A stretch of 64,000 nucleotides of DNA from positions 1 to 64,000 of the forward strand of contig CAJXWP010000006.1 of the NCBI GenBank assembly GCA_913062625.1, written 5' to 3'. A model generated the notes under the pieces. It searched no databases. It worked only from the letters and a program-made list of their open reading frames with translations, and was not told the DNA's origin. Position 1 is the stretch's first letter. Each line of letters starts with the position of its first letter. The translations under genes and the position numbers were made by a program. The DNA comes from an uncultured Haliea sp. Its GTDB lineage: Bacteria > Pseudomonadota > Gammaproteobacteria > Pseudomonadales > Halieaceae. Positions 1-8,036 of this stretch are shown piece by piece.

Positions 1-559
1 ACGCGACTAATGTGGCTAAAGTATTCATTCGCCCAACGGTTTCTGAAAATGTGAGGTTATTTCCATCGAGCACAAGTCTCCCAAAATTTCCCGTTGAGGT
101 ATCGACCAGATTTTGGATGTGACTAGAACCTATCAGCAGACCGGTGTTTGAACCTACAATGACGCCAGAGCCGGACATTTGAGCAGCAAGCGGCCACATT
201 GAACCAATCGTGCTCAGCTCGTTTACGACTACACTTCCATTCTGCTCGTTATTAACAGCTGCCATTAATCGAAAAGAGCGGGCTTCGAAGCCACTGAATT
301 CTCCACCGTCTGCTACGAGGTAATAAAAACCGCTTTCCAACTTTGGCAGTCCGGTAAAACTGATGTTGCCTTCTGATGAACTGCGGCCCGTTGCTATAAC
401 CATCGATTGTTGGTTTGGGATTGCCTGCCAGAGCTTAACGTCGGCATTTACAACCGGTTTATTAGCTGACTCAACAAGAACATTGAAGTCAACTGGAACC
501 GCATATGAGTTGAAGGCCAGTAGCAGTGAAGTTAACAGGAAAAGCTTTAAAATCTTCAT
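1..559 (-). CDS. Secreted protein of unknown function, C-terminally cut by window edge
   Basis: This gene is absent from the ORF track because it runs off the left edge. Reading the minus strand from an ATG at 559 gives an open frame of 186 codons with no stop. A GAGGG Shine-Dalgarno lies about 9 bases upstream of the ATG. The N-terminus is a typical signal peptide (a lysine pair, then LLLTSLLLAFNSYA), so the product is probably exported. The next ~80 residues look like a beta-sandwich segment. The visible C-terminal part (STIGSMWPLAAQ, then a GLLIGSSHIQNLVDTSTGNFG-like stretch) resembles, from memory, a conserved segment of exported bacterial proteins that often carry NHL or beta-propeller repeats. 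The rest lies outside the window, so no function is assigned. The plus-strand ORF at 363-581 is its shadow. Confidence 0.75.
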   Translation of the reverse strand, partial: MKILKLFLLTSLLLAFNSYAVPVDFNVLVESANKPVVNADVKLWQAIPNQQSMVIATGRSSSEGNISFTGLPKLESGFYYLVADGGEFSGFEARSFRLMAAVNNEQNGSVVVNELSTIGSMWPLAAQMSGSGVIVGSNTGLLIGSSHIQNLVDTSTGNFGRLVLDGNNLTFSETVGRMNTLATLVA

Positions 560-1509
560 AGAAAACCCTCGGTATCGGTAAGTGAGCTACGGGTGACTTT
601 GAATTGGTCACTTAAGATTGATGACTGACAACAATCAGCTCCTAAATTCACACTCGGCGCCTGATTGCCACAACAACTAAACCATACATTATCCTCCGTC
701 GCACTGTATGTATAGCAATAGACGGCCTATTGAGTCGATTTACTCACTCAACGTGCGAAGTAAACCGGAAAAATCCACGAAATGCTCGCCTACTGGCTTG
801 AAAATTTGCTTGCGGCGGTGATCGTGCAATTTATACCCGTTCAATCTTGAATGAGAACATGCACTCTTCCGTATGACACGTTTCTCAGTAATGGTGCTGC
901 CGGTTTATCATTGTGGATGAGGATTCGATTTCTACAAAATGAGGCAATGCGTCAGGCCCTGCGCTGGGAGGAAGTGGGAGCGACGTGAGGGTTAGCAGGC
1001 ATAGCATCTCTCAGCCTCGCTAACAGCTATGCTATAACTGATCGTCTTCGTTAGCCTGAGAACTGCCCACAACCTGCGGCATAGCAGCGGTGTCTCAGCA
1101 GGATCGAGATCCAGCCGAGCGTTCTAGGCATCCTGGTCCAACAAGCCCTGGCGCTCGAGACAGCGGCCCACTCGTTGACTGATTAGATGCACCAGATCTT
1201 CCAGCTCTTTGATTGAAGTTGTTGCGCGAATTTATTTACTGTGTATGACGCTCTTTATATTTACGTACGTTTTAGATTTTATTAACTTTTTACTCCCTCT
1301 CAGTAAATTTGCATAGTGCCAACCCCGTACTTACTCCATTCTTAATAGCGTGTGCATGAGGCGATGCTTCTAAACACCCTCTTAACCGAAGTAAAGTTCT
1401 ACGAGATTTTTAGAGTGTTGATTCTACTGGGGTTGTGGTTCTTTCAACTATTCCCACTCAATCATCGCAGGAGGATTGCTTAAAGTATCGCAGGTTGTTC
1501 TGAAGAACC
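560..1509. other. Long intergenic region with one transposase remnant
   Basis: About 950 bases contain no intact gene on either strand. The left end is the leader of the truncated secreted protein. The middle holds the decayed transposase fragment listed separately. The remainder is AT-rich with scattered stops, and I see no tRNA, convincing promoter or terminator in it. Confidence 0.6.
1000..1219 (-). pseudogene. Decayed transposase fragment (IS91-like type)
   Basis: Conceptual minus-strand translation gives a short stretch with the pattern KELEDLVHLISQRVGRCLER, then QGLLDQDA, an in-frame TAG, and further on TISYSIAVSEAER. This matches my recollection of the central part of IS91-type (Y2) transposases, where an 'ISxRVGRxLERxGLL.RDAE' block is followed by a 'HSITYRIAVGP' block. 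The stop codons, the missing catalytic parts and the absence of visible ends make it a dead remnant. It suggests past insertion in this loosely packed region. Family assignment is from memory and tentative. Confidence 0.5.
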
Positions 1510-2370
1510 TCATCTAAAATAAGACATTATTCTAGCTGAGCCTTTTTCACAATTTGGACCCATTAAATGAACTCCATCAATGCACGGAAGCTGGATAATT
1601 TTCTCGATCAGTTCTCGACAAATTGTTTCACCAGTCTCCGCTGGCGATTCACTAACCTCTAAGCGGTGCAGAATTTCATCAGAGATGTTTACACCCCATA
1701 AGTTTTTTCGTATCCAGTCAGCCTGCTTAGCTGATTTTAAAGGGCCCATCCCAATCAGCACCTTACAACTGTTAAAGGAACCGTGATCGTTCAATTTCTC
1801 CGAATATTTTTTAATCACCTCGTAATCAAAACAATACTGAGTTTGCACGAAATGCGCTCCTTGCTCGATCTTCGCAACTAATTTACTCAGCGCAGCTGGT
1901 TTAGAGAGCTGATCGTATAAATCGTCCGCCGCACCCGAATAAATTGGTAGGGGGTTTTTTATTTTTGTTCCATCGGTCAGCGTGCCTCCTGAGATGACCT
2001 TACATAGTTTAATCAATCCGTTACTATTAAACTCATTAACAACCACAGGTCCATTCTTGTCTGGCTGATCTCCGCTTAAACAAAGGACTTTATTTACACC
2101 CACCGACAGTGCACCAAGCAGTACGGACTCCAACGCAATCTGGTTCCTGTCCCTGCCCGTTAGTTGCAAAATGACATCTAGCCCACTTCTTTGTATCTCT
2201 GAAGCAACCAGCAAGCCGTTCAAACGGCTTTTGTAATTTGGTGAATCTGTTACGTTTACAGCGTCAGCCACAACGCTAAGCTCTTCAACCTTGCCAACGC
2301 TTTCAGCAAGATCAGTACTCACATCAGGTGTAGTTTCTGCTGTGAATAAAAAATCAGTTGTTTCGAACAT
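1510..2370 (-). CDS. Methylenetetrahydrofolate reductase-family protein (MetF-like)
   Basis: The product is 286 residues, the usual size of a bacterial MTHFR domain. The family block is clear: VNVTDSP near residue 40, then LQLTGRDRN and a LLGALSVGVNKVLCLSGDQP-like stretch around 70-105. These are the segments that line the flavin and folate site of the (beta/alpha)8 barrel. The FVQTQYCFD segment is also typical. Such enzymes reduce 5,10-methylene-THF to 5-methyl-THF with FAD for methionine synthesis. The track start is a TTG at 2388. The ATG at 2370, with AGGAGT 7 bases upstream, is better. The gene stands alone, without metH, metE or metV beside it, so it may be a paralogue rather than the main MetF; a flavin reductase of unrelated folate substrate is possible. 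Confidence 0.75.
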   Translation of the reverse strand: MFETTDFLFTAETTPDVSTDLAESVGKVEELSVVADAVNVTDSPNYKSRLNGLLVASEIQRSGLDVILQLTGRDRNQIALESVLLGALSVGVNKVLCLSGDQPDKNGPVVVNEFNSNGLIKLCKVISGGTLTDGTKIKNPLPIYSGAADDLYDQLSKPAALSKLVAKIEQGAHFVQTQYCFDYEVIKKYSEKLNDHGSFNSCKVLIGMGPLKSAKQADWIRKNLWGVNISDEILHRLEVSESPAETGETICRELIEKIIQLPCIDGVHLMGPNCEKGSARIMSYFR

Positions 2371-3209
2371 CTCATTACTCCTAAGCAATAGTAGCCTGAA
2401 TTAAAACGCTTATAGATTGTGTGTTTCAGAGGCCTATAGGGTTCTGCCATATCTCTCTAAAATGTCAAATAACATCACTATTGAGTGCGTTATCATATAT
2501 AAAATAAGCGTCCTGTAAATGCCTTTTAAAGTATAGGCGAAATAAAGAGGCTATCGGCGGAAAAGCGACTCTCATCTTCCCAGTTTTATACCTTAAGGTA
2601 GTGCTCTAGCGTCGTTAATTATCGGGAAATCACGCTCGCAGCGCCCTCACCGCAGATCTATTCCAGTCATTCCCAGGCTGCGGTCCTTAGGGATGCATGC
2701 CCGGGTTTTTTAGTGACGGCGCTGGTGCTTGAACTCGGGAAACTTGGATTCCTTTCCAGCGAAATGAGGTAATGTTTCAGGTGGTGCGCGGAGAATAGCT
2801 GTGAGTAACGGATACGTAGAATACCTAGCTTGTAAATTAGTGATATTGCGATCGCCTGGCGCAGGCGCAGCGGGAGCGAGGGTGACCGCGGAGATAGGGG
2901 TGCTGCTTTCCACTTGCCAAGCCAAAGTAAGCTACTGAAGCTGTATCCTGGTGGTAGACATTTGTTAAGGGTTTTCCCGCAAAAATATTGTATAAAGAAA
3001 GCGTTGTCACTGGCTGGAGGCCGTTTCTGACAGCAAAATAGCTCCTAAGGAGCCGCTAGTCATTACCCGGTCGGTGCGGTTAAAAGATACTGCGACGAAA
3101 AGACCATTACCGCAGGTGACCGACTGCTAACCGCTGTCGGCGGCAGCGGTTCCACTAGCCCATGAAGAGATATAAATGTAAAAACCTGCCTGTTTTTCCT
3201 ATAGCAGAA
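2371..3209. other. Intergenic region without recognisable gene; two small palindromes
   Basis: About 840 bases have no credible coding region. The 71-codon minus ORF at 2710-2925 has no ribosome site and no recognisable protein pattern. Two perfect dyads are visible: GCTCCTAAGGAGC at 3041-3053, and AACCGCTG/CAGCGGTT arms around a 7-base loop at 3129-3151. A shorter A/T-flanked dyad (AAAAAC/GTTTTT, 3180-3197) lies just downstream of the peroxidase stop and could act as a weak terminator. Confidence 0.5.
3129..3151. repeat. GC-rich hairpin with 8-bp stem
   Basis: AACCGCTG and CAGCGGTT are perfect inverted arms separated by seven bases. The hairpin lies beyond the 3' end of the peroxidase gene and could stabilise or end its mRNA. 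It is not followed by a T run on the minus strand, so it is not a classic intrinsic terminator. Confidence 0.4.
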
Positions 3210-4712
3210 TCAAATGCTATTATCATTACATCCTAAATCAATACGCGATTGTCTATCATTATTAGTGACACAGTAGCCACTTGGCAGCAACTTCGGTACA
3301 TATCGCATCAACTCCGGATCATACAAACTCTTCTCTAAAAATTTTACTAAGTTAGTGATTTCTTCCTCACTCAAATCTAGAGGCACAAAACGATGGTCTA
3401 AGTCAGTTGAGTCAAGATCAGTATGTTCGGGAACTGCCACTATCTTGTATCGCACTACCTCTTCTACACTAGCAAATGAGGCACCATGACCGAACACATT
3501 CGTATCGATAAGGTTATAAAGTGTCGGCACTTTAAAGGCGTACCTCTCCATATCATCGCCAGTAAATCCACCGCGACCTTCTCTTGTCGCCTGCTTAACT
3601 TCACCAATAGTATCTGCCCACATATCTAAGTCGTTGAACCCTAGCGTCATAAACATGTCCTGTGCCGTCGAACCGACAGGAGATGATAGCGCGGGGCCGT
3701 TGTGACATCCTGCACAGTTACCCTTACCAAAAAATACGATAGCACCCTCCACTTCTTCCAGGGACATTATAGTCATATCACCGCGCAAGAATTTCTGGAA
3801 CGGTGCACGGTTAGCAAGAATAGTTCGTTCATATCCTGCAATCGCAAGAGCAGCTGCTTCTAACATATCATGGGGTTGTGACACACCATATGCAGCCTCA
3901 AACATCATCTGATAGGTTTCATTATTAGTAAGTATAGAGTTCTCTTCGTCCACCGCCATTCTATGCACACCTAATCCGGCAACTGCCTGTGTTTCTAGAC
4001 CGGAAAAATTACGCAGGTTTGCTGCCTTTGGGGTTCCTTCGGTAAAATGGCGTTCCGGATCGATACCTATATTCACGATACCACCCACCTCATTACCAAA
4101 CTGACCATTCCACAACATCACTTCTTGGTATGCGGTGTTGAGTACTGCAGGAGACGTTACGGGTTGTACATCTGCAAATTCTTCCATACCCTCAGCGAAG
4201 GTTCGGTGGTCAAACCCCACCCCCCCTTCACCGATACCTTGTCGAATACCAGACTTAAAACCGTTCTGGCCGCTATGGCAAGATGCACAAGACCATGTGT
4301 TTTCCATATCCGTCTTATTATCCTCAGTCGACGTGAGACCCGTCTCATGGTAAAGCAACTTACCCAGCGCTACTTTCTCGATAGTAATTGGATTGCTCGG
4401 GTCTTGGGGAATATTGAAAAAATCGTCACTCTCTGGAAGCATGTATCCCTCGAAAGAACCTGTAGGCGAGGTTACACTCATCATTGTTTTTAGTTCAGCG
4501 ATGGATATATCGAGGGTAGATGGGGGTAATTGAATACCCGTACTGGGCTCTTCAAATGAATTGCCAGAATTGTCAGAGTTGCCAGAGTTGCCAGAGTTGC
4601 CAGAGTTGCCAGAGTTGCCAGAGTTGCCAGAGTTGCCAGAGTTGCCAGAGTTGCCAGCTTCACATGCCGCAAGGAAAACAACTAAAAACAGCAAGATTAA
4701 ATTATTTTTCAT
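3210..4712 (-). CDS. Di-haem cytochrome c peroxidase family lipoprotein (MauG/CcpA type)
   Basis: The product is a 500-residue lipoprotein. Residues 1-17 form a signal peptide ending in a lipobox (VVFLAAC, Cys17). Residues 21-53 are an NSG-repeat linker encoded by a 9-bp tandem array. The catalytic part has two c-type haem sites, CASCH near 142 and CAGCH near 333, in the spacing of di-haem peroxidases. These enzymes reduce hydrogen peroxide with electrons from small cytochromes or cupredoxins, or oxidise other substrates in MauG-like members; here it would act in the periplasm, tethered to a membrane. The track start (4886) lies upstream of the visible promoter, so ATG 4712 is used; its ribosome site is weak. 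The gene is divergent from a small lipoprotein, and a Fur-like site overlaps its promoter. The exact substrate is unknown. Confidence 0.88.
   Translation of the reverse strand: MKNNLILLFLVVFLAACEAGNSGNSGNSGNSGNSGNSGNSGNSGNSDNSGNSFEEPSTGIQLPPSTLDISIAELKTMMSVTSPTGSFEGYMLPESDDFFNIPQDPSNPITIEKVALGKLLYHETGLTSTEDNKTDMENTWSCASCHSGQNGFKSGIRQGIGEGGVGFDHRTFAEGMEEFADVQPVTSPAVLNTAYQEVMLWNGQFGNEVGGIVNIGIDPERHFTEGTPKAANLRNFSGLETQAVAGLGVHRMAVDEENSILTNNETYQMMFEAAYGVSQPHDMLEAAALAIAGYERTILANRAPFQKFLRGDMTIMSLEEVEGAIVFFGKGNCAGCHNGPALSSPVGSTAQDMFMTLGFNDLDMWADTIGEVKQATREGRGGFTGDDMERYAFKVPTLYNLIDTNVFGHGASFASVEEVVRYKIVAVPEHTDLDSTDLDHRFVPLDLSEEEITNLVKFLEKSLYDPELMRYVPKLLPSGYCVTNNDRQSRIDLGCNDNSI
4564..4653. repeat. 9-bp tandem repeat, ten units, coding NSG tripeptides
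   Basis: Eight identical ccagagttg units are preceded by two single-base variants (ccagaattg, tcagagttg). In the minus-strand gene they encode NSG repeats, one variant giving NSD. The unit is a multiple of three, so slippage would change linker length without breaking the frame. The plus-strand frames also stay open across the array, which explains the fake PEL and CQS ORFs in the track. Confidence 0.97.
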
Positions 4713-4749
4713 ATTATTAGCACTTTTGTGTATTCCACTATTTGGGCGC

Positions 4750-4777
4750 ACTATACTACGATAATCGTTATGGTCAA
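4750..4777 (-). promoter_or_regulatory. Sigma70-type promoter of the peroxidase gene with overlapping Fur-like site
   Basis: On the minus strand TTGACC (4777-4772) and TATAGT (4755-4750) are separated by 16 bases, giving a strong predicted promoter about 38 bases before the ATG at 4712. The spacer contains the odd palindrome ACGATTATCGT. The plus-strand 19-mer at 4754-4772 matches the classical Fur box GATAATGATAATCATTATC at 13 of 19 positions by my count. Repression by iron-loaded Fur is therefore plausible but unproven. Confidence 0.6.
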
Positions 4778-4820
4778 GAGGAATCGCGGATACTGCTGAC
4801 GTGGACGTTCTGTTGCAGCG

Positions 4821-4853
4821 ATTGGCCTCCGGTGATTGGCCTCCGGTGATTGG
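4821..4853. repeat. 14-bp tandem duplication upstream of the peroxidase
   Basis: The unit attggcctccggtg occurs twice in tandem, followed by a partial third copy (attgg). It lies between the divergent peroxidase and lipoprotein genes, upstream of both. It might be a regulatory duplication or a simple replication-slippage product; no known binding site is recognised. Confidence 0.8.
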
Positions 4854-5106
4854 AGAAGTACGCTGGAATCGAGGTCGCCAAGCCACCCGGTATTGGATAC
4901 AACGCCTCGTCCGGTGTCTGAACCTCTGACCTCATATGCCAGCGAGGTTGCAACGTTGCGCTTATCGCGTATCTTTGATGCATGCTTTGTGAAACAAAAG
5001 AACGCTAAAAAAAATGTACTGTGTAACGTTTTCATTGCGCCACGCACAAAACGATGCTGGCACCCGCTGCGGCGTACTTTTTGCATGTCATCATGAGGCA
5101 AGAACA

Positions 5107-5493
5107 ATGACTGATGCTAGAAACTACATAATGGTATTAGCAATAACGCTACTTTGCGCCTGTAGTAATGGTAGCGGACATAGTCAACCGTATAGTGGTG
5201 ACAATGAAGCGGCGACAGCCACTGTCTTCGAAGAAAAGAATTCAATCCAGTGTGGGTCATCGGGTCTTAGCACTGAACAAAGTCGGCAAACTTTAATTAC
5301 TAATGGCATCGACGTCATTCAATCGGATTGTGCCTACAATAATTTAATGGCATTTCCCAGCGTCTGTGGCGCAGACACCGGTGAGATACTTGTCCATGAG
5401 ATCCCAAAACAAAATGTAGTGGATGCTGAAAAATCTGGCTTTACCAACACCAATGACATAAGTGATGACTATAGTATTTATGATTGCACCTAG
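5107..5493 (+). CDS. Small hypothetical lipoprotein
   Basis: The product is 128 residues from ATG 5107, which has a GAGG sequence about 8 bases upstream. The track start at 5014 would place an implausible cysteine- and histidine-rich leader in front of the signal peptide. The N-terminus (YIMVLAITLLCAC) is a hydrophobic segment ending in a lipobox-like LCAC, so the mature protein is probably lipidated. The mature part has several cysteines (IQCGSSG, SDCAY, SVCGADTG, YDCT) that may form disulfides in the periplasm. The GEILVHEIPKQNVVDAEKSGF segment suggests a folded domain but I do not recognise a family. It is divergent from the di-haem peroxidase and shares its intergenic region, which may mean joint regulation. 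Confidence 0.65.
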   Translation: MTDARNYIMVLAITLLCACSNGSGHSQPYSGDNEAATATVFEEKNSIQCGSSGLSTEQSRQTLITNGIDVIQSDCAYNNLMAFPSVCGADTGEILVHEIPKQNVVDAEKSGFTNTNDISDDYSIYDCT

Positions 5494-5860
5494 ACACCAA
5501 AGAAGGTTGTGGCTACTGCGTCTCATCTTGCAGCCTGATACTGCAGTCTCATCATGTAACTCTGTCCGACGGGTTGACTCGCGTTGAGAAAAAATTTGAT
5601 CATTGTTAAGACCTTCGTCTCTTTCCGTAACACGCCCTTGCAGGCAGTCCATGACGTCGTCATGCAGCCACGCCACAGAGGTACTGCCAGGAGCCAACGG
5701 TCTTTGTTGGACTGACTACAGCATATTTTTTTGGCAAATACTTTTCTGAGATTTTTTCATCTTAAATCCATGAAATCCATGAAATCTATCAGACGATATG
5801 CTTCGGGCAGGACAGATCTGTTCAGCTTGTATTGTTTAATTCGAATATCGTTTTCTTAAC
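5494..5860. other. Intergenic region, nothing recognised
   Basis: About 370 bases show no credible gene. The minus ORF at 5344-5697 overlaps the end of the lipoprotein gene and has no ribosome site or family pattern. A short direct repeat (ccatgaaat twice near 5767-5784) is the only local structure seen. Confidence 0.5.
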
Positions 5861-6049
5861 CTAGTGAGGCATAGCTTTGAGCATTAGTTTTTTGAGGTAG
5901 TCAGCCCGGTCCTGAATCATCTTGGCTCGGCCTTCTAAGTATGCGGTCCTGTTGTAAGCTGTGCCACTGGGATCTCGAACTGCGTGTGGTGAGTCTATTA
6001 CGTAAAAGACACGGCCGCAGTGACGGCAAGAGACTGCCAATCGAGTCAT
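5861..6049 (-). CDS. Possible small zinc-ribbon-like protein
   Basis: A 62-codon frame starts with MTRLAVSCRHCGRVFYV, where CxxC resembles half of a zinc ribbon; no second CxxC is present. The C-terminal half is a charged, probably helical stretch (AKMIQDRADYLKKLMLK). The composition looks protein-like and the gene sits just downstream of tRNA-Ser on the same strand. However, no clear Shine-Dalgarno precedes the ATG and I recognise no family. It may be a small regulatory or adaptor protein, or a chance ORF. Confidence 0.4.
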   Translation of the reverse strand: MTRLAVSCRHCGRVFYVIDSPHAVRDPSGTAYNRTAYLEGRAKMIQDRADYLKKLMLKAMPH

Positions 6050-6115
6050 AATTTGATAGTTGCTGAGGGTGTAACCCCAAATAAATTAATATAATCAGGG
6101 GCTTAAGTACTTAAA

Positions 6116-6206
6116 TGGCGGAGAGCGAGGGATTCGAACCCTCGATAGGGTATAAGCCTATACGCCCTTAGCAGGGGCGCGCCTTCAGCCACTCGGCCAG
6201 CTCTCC
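6116..6206 (-). tRNA. tRNA-Ser (anticodon GCT)
   Basis: The minus strand folds into a class II tRNA: acceptor GGAGAGC paired with GCTCTCC, D-loop with GAGTGGCTGAAGG, anticodon loop CTGCTAA (anticodon GCT, reading AGC/AGU), a long variable arm, T-arm GAGGGTTCGAATCCCTC, and an encoded CCA end. It lies downstream of csrA, as in Pseudomonas-like gammaproteobacteria. Confidence 0.97.
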
Positions 6207-6303
6207 GTAGGTTTTTGTGGCACCTTAATACAGGTGCATCCACAGGCGCGAGATAATACCACAAATGCTACGAAATCAAAGCCATAGCAGGGTGTAGGAG
6301 TAC

Positions 6304-6495
6304 TTATTCTTTATCTTCTGCGTTCGGAGTGTCGCCATCGTGGATGCGAACGAAGATTTCCTCTCGGTGCACCGCAATATCTTTAGGCGCGTTGACGCCA
6401 ATGCGAACCTGATTGCCCTTAACGCCCAACACGGTCACAGTGACTTCCTCGCCTATCATTAGCGTCTCACCGACTTTACGGGTCAAAATTAACAT
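6304..6495 (-). CDS. csrA: Carbon storage regulator CsrA/RsmA
   Basis: The 63-residue product begins [15 protein letters not shown] and contains [18 protein letters not shown] and IAVHREEI, the hallmark CsrA sequence. CsrA is a dimeric RNA-binding protein that recognises GGA motifs in mRNA leaders and represses or stabilises transcripts, controlling carbon flow, motility and secretion. The binding strand residues near the N-terminus (L4, R6) and near position 44 (R44 in REEI) are present. AGAGGG lies upstream of the ATG. The location between lysC and tRNA-Ser is the conserved gammaproteobacterial context. About 170 bases separate it from lysC, enough for its own promoter. Confidence 0.98.
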   Translation of the reverse strand: MLILTRKVGETLMIGEEVTVTVLGVKGNQVRIGVNAPKDIAVHREEIFVRIHDGDTPNAEDKE

Positions 6496-6667
6496 CTTTG
6501 GTGCCCTCTGAAGTCACAACCTTTATGCCATTATCACAGTATGGACTGACTTTTTTATACCCTTAGGTCAGCGCTACGCATACGTTCTTTGTCACTTTAT
6601 GTATAGCACACATTTTTGTAAAAACAATGTCGTGAAGCCTTGCGTGTTTTCAGTGCCAGCACAACGC

Positions 6668-7918
6668 CTATTTTTCTTGGCACGTATTTTCTTCCTTCGG
6701 TTCGTTTTCCAGCCCAAACGATGAATGCAGAGCACGCACTGCCAATTCCAAAAATTTCTCCTCAACAATGACCGAAATCTTTATCTCGGAAGTAGTGATC
6801 ATTAGAATATTAATGCCAACCTCACCCAAGGCGGAGAACATCTGACTCGCCACACCCGCGTGCGAGCGCATACCCACGCCAACCACCGACACCTTCGCAA
6901 TTTTGCTGTCGCTAGTAACCTTACCTGCCCCAATGTCGCTTGCTATCTGATTAAGTACCTCTTCAGCACGCGGCAGATCACCGCGCCCAACAGTAAAGGT
7001 GAAATCGACGGTACTATGATGGCTAACGTTCTGGACGATCACATCCACTTCAATATTGGCCTCACCAATGGGGCCCAAAATCTGATAAGCCACACCCGGC
7101 ATATCCGGTGCACCCTCGATGGTTAGCTTCGCTTCATCACGATTGAATGCGATGCCAGCAATTGTCGGCGTTTCCATAGCGCTATCGTCCTCCATTGAAA
7201 TCAGTGTGCCCGGGCCGTCCTTAAAACTGTGCAAGACCCGCAGCGGAACATTGTACTTCCCTGCAAATTCAACGGCCCGAATTTGCAACACCTTGGAACC
7301 CATGCTGGCCATTTCCAGCATTTCTTCAAAGGTAATTCTAGACAGACGACGAGCGCCATCCACCATCCTAGGATCTGTAGTGTAAACACCATCGACATCA
7401 GTGTAGATCTGACACTCGTCTGCTTTCAGTGCCGCGGCTAATGCCACGGCAGTCGTATCAGAACCCCCTCTGCCCAGCGTCGTAATATTGCCACTTTCAT
7501 CGACCCCCTGAAAACCGGCCACCACAATCACGTAGCCCTCTTTCAAGTCTCCAATCAGACGATCGCTATCAATCTCACGAATCCGCGCCTTAGTATGCGC
7601 ATTATCAGTAAGAATACGCACCTGGGTTCCGGTGTAAGACTTAGCTTTCACGCCCTGCTTGTTCAGTGCCATGCTCAGCAGTGCAGTTGTGACCTGCTCT
7701 CCAGTGGAAAGCAGCACGTCCAGTTCACGGGGTAATGGTCTCTCCTGTATCTCTTGCGCCAGTGCCATCAGCCGGTTAGTTTCACCGCTCATGGCCGAGA
7801 CGACCACGACCACGTCGTCGCCCCTGGCGCGAAAGGCGGCGACCTTTTTTGCCACGAGCTCGATGCGCTCAACATCACAGACCGAGGTGCCACCAAATTT
7901 TTGAACGATGAGACTCAT
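6668..7918 (-). CDS. lysC: Aspartate kinase
   Basis: The 416-residue enzyme phosphorylates L-aspartate, the first step toward lysine, threonine, methionine and diaminopimelate. The N-terminal amino-acid kinase domain starts MSLIVQKFGGTSV (KFGGTS nucleotide motif) and contains the GRGGSDTTA and TDVDGVYTTDPR active-site stretches near residues 150-185. From about residue 265 onward two ACT domains follow (VDVIVQNVS and VSVVGVGMRSHAGVA), which bind lysine and/or threonine for feedback control. Length and order fit the stand-alone, alpha/beta-type aspartokinases of pseudomonads. It lies downstream of alaS on the same strand, in the usual alaS-lysC-csrA order. Confidence 0.97.
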   Translation of the reverse strand: MSLIVQKFGGTSVCDVERIELVAKKVAAFRARGDDVVVVVSAMSGETNRLMALAQEIQERPLPRELDVLLSTGEQVTTALLSMALNKQGVKAKSYTGTQVRILTDNAHTKARIREIDSDRLIGDLKEGYVIVVAGFQGVDESGNITTLGRGGSDTTAVALAAALKADECQIYTDVDGVYTTDPRMVDGARRLSRITFEEMLEMASMGSKVLQIRAVEFAGKYNVPLRVLHSFKDGPGTLISMEDDSAMETPTIAGIAFNRDEAKLTIEGAPDMPGVAYQILGPIGEANIEVDVIVQNVSHHSTVDFTFTVGRGDLPRAEEVLNQIASDIGAGKVTSDSKIAKVSVVGVGMRSHAGVASQMFSALGEVGINILMITTSEIKISVIVEEKFLELAVRALHSSFGLENEPKEENTCQEK

Positions 7919-8036
7919 AGTTTCTCGCGCAGCTCGCTGCGACCTTAATCAGGCGCGCCAAAAAGGTGCCCCATCAAACAACAAAGTGACCTAATTTTAC
8001 ACCGTCCGGGGAACTTAATCCGCACCACAATTCACA

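Noticed and set aside
2710-2925. 71-codon minus ORF
   Set aside because: No ribosome site, proline/alanine-rich chance composition, no family pattern.
4564-4653. Possible CRISPR-like array
   Set aside because: Units are 9 bases without spacers; it is a coding microsatellite.
4490-4764. Plus- and minus-strand ORFs with CQS, PEL and ATL repeats
   Set aside because: They are alternative frames of the 9-bp repeat inside the peroxidase gene and have no other support.
4751-5107. 118-codon minus ORF in the divergent promoter region
   Set aside because: It covers the promoter and the 14-bp repeat, and ends within the peroxidase leader; no family pattern.
5344-5697. 117-codon minus ORF opposite the small lipoprotein
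   Set aside because: Overlaps a better supported gene and has no start signal or recognisable domain.
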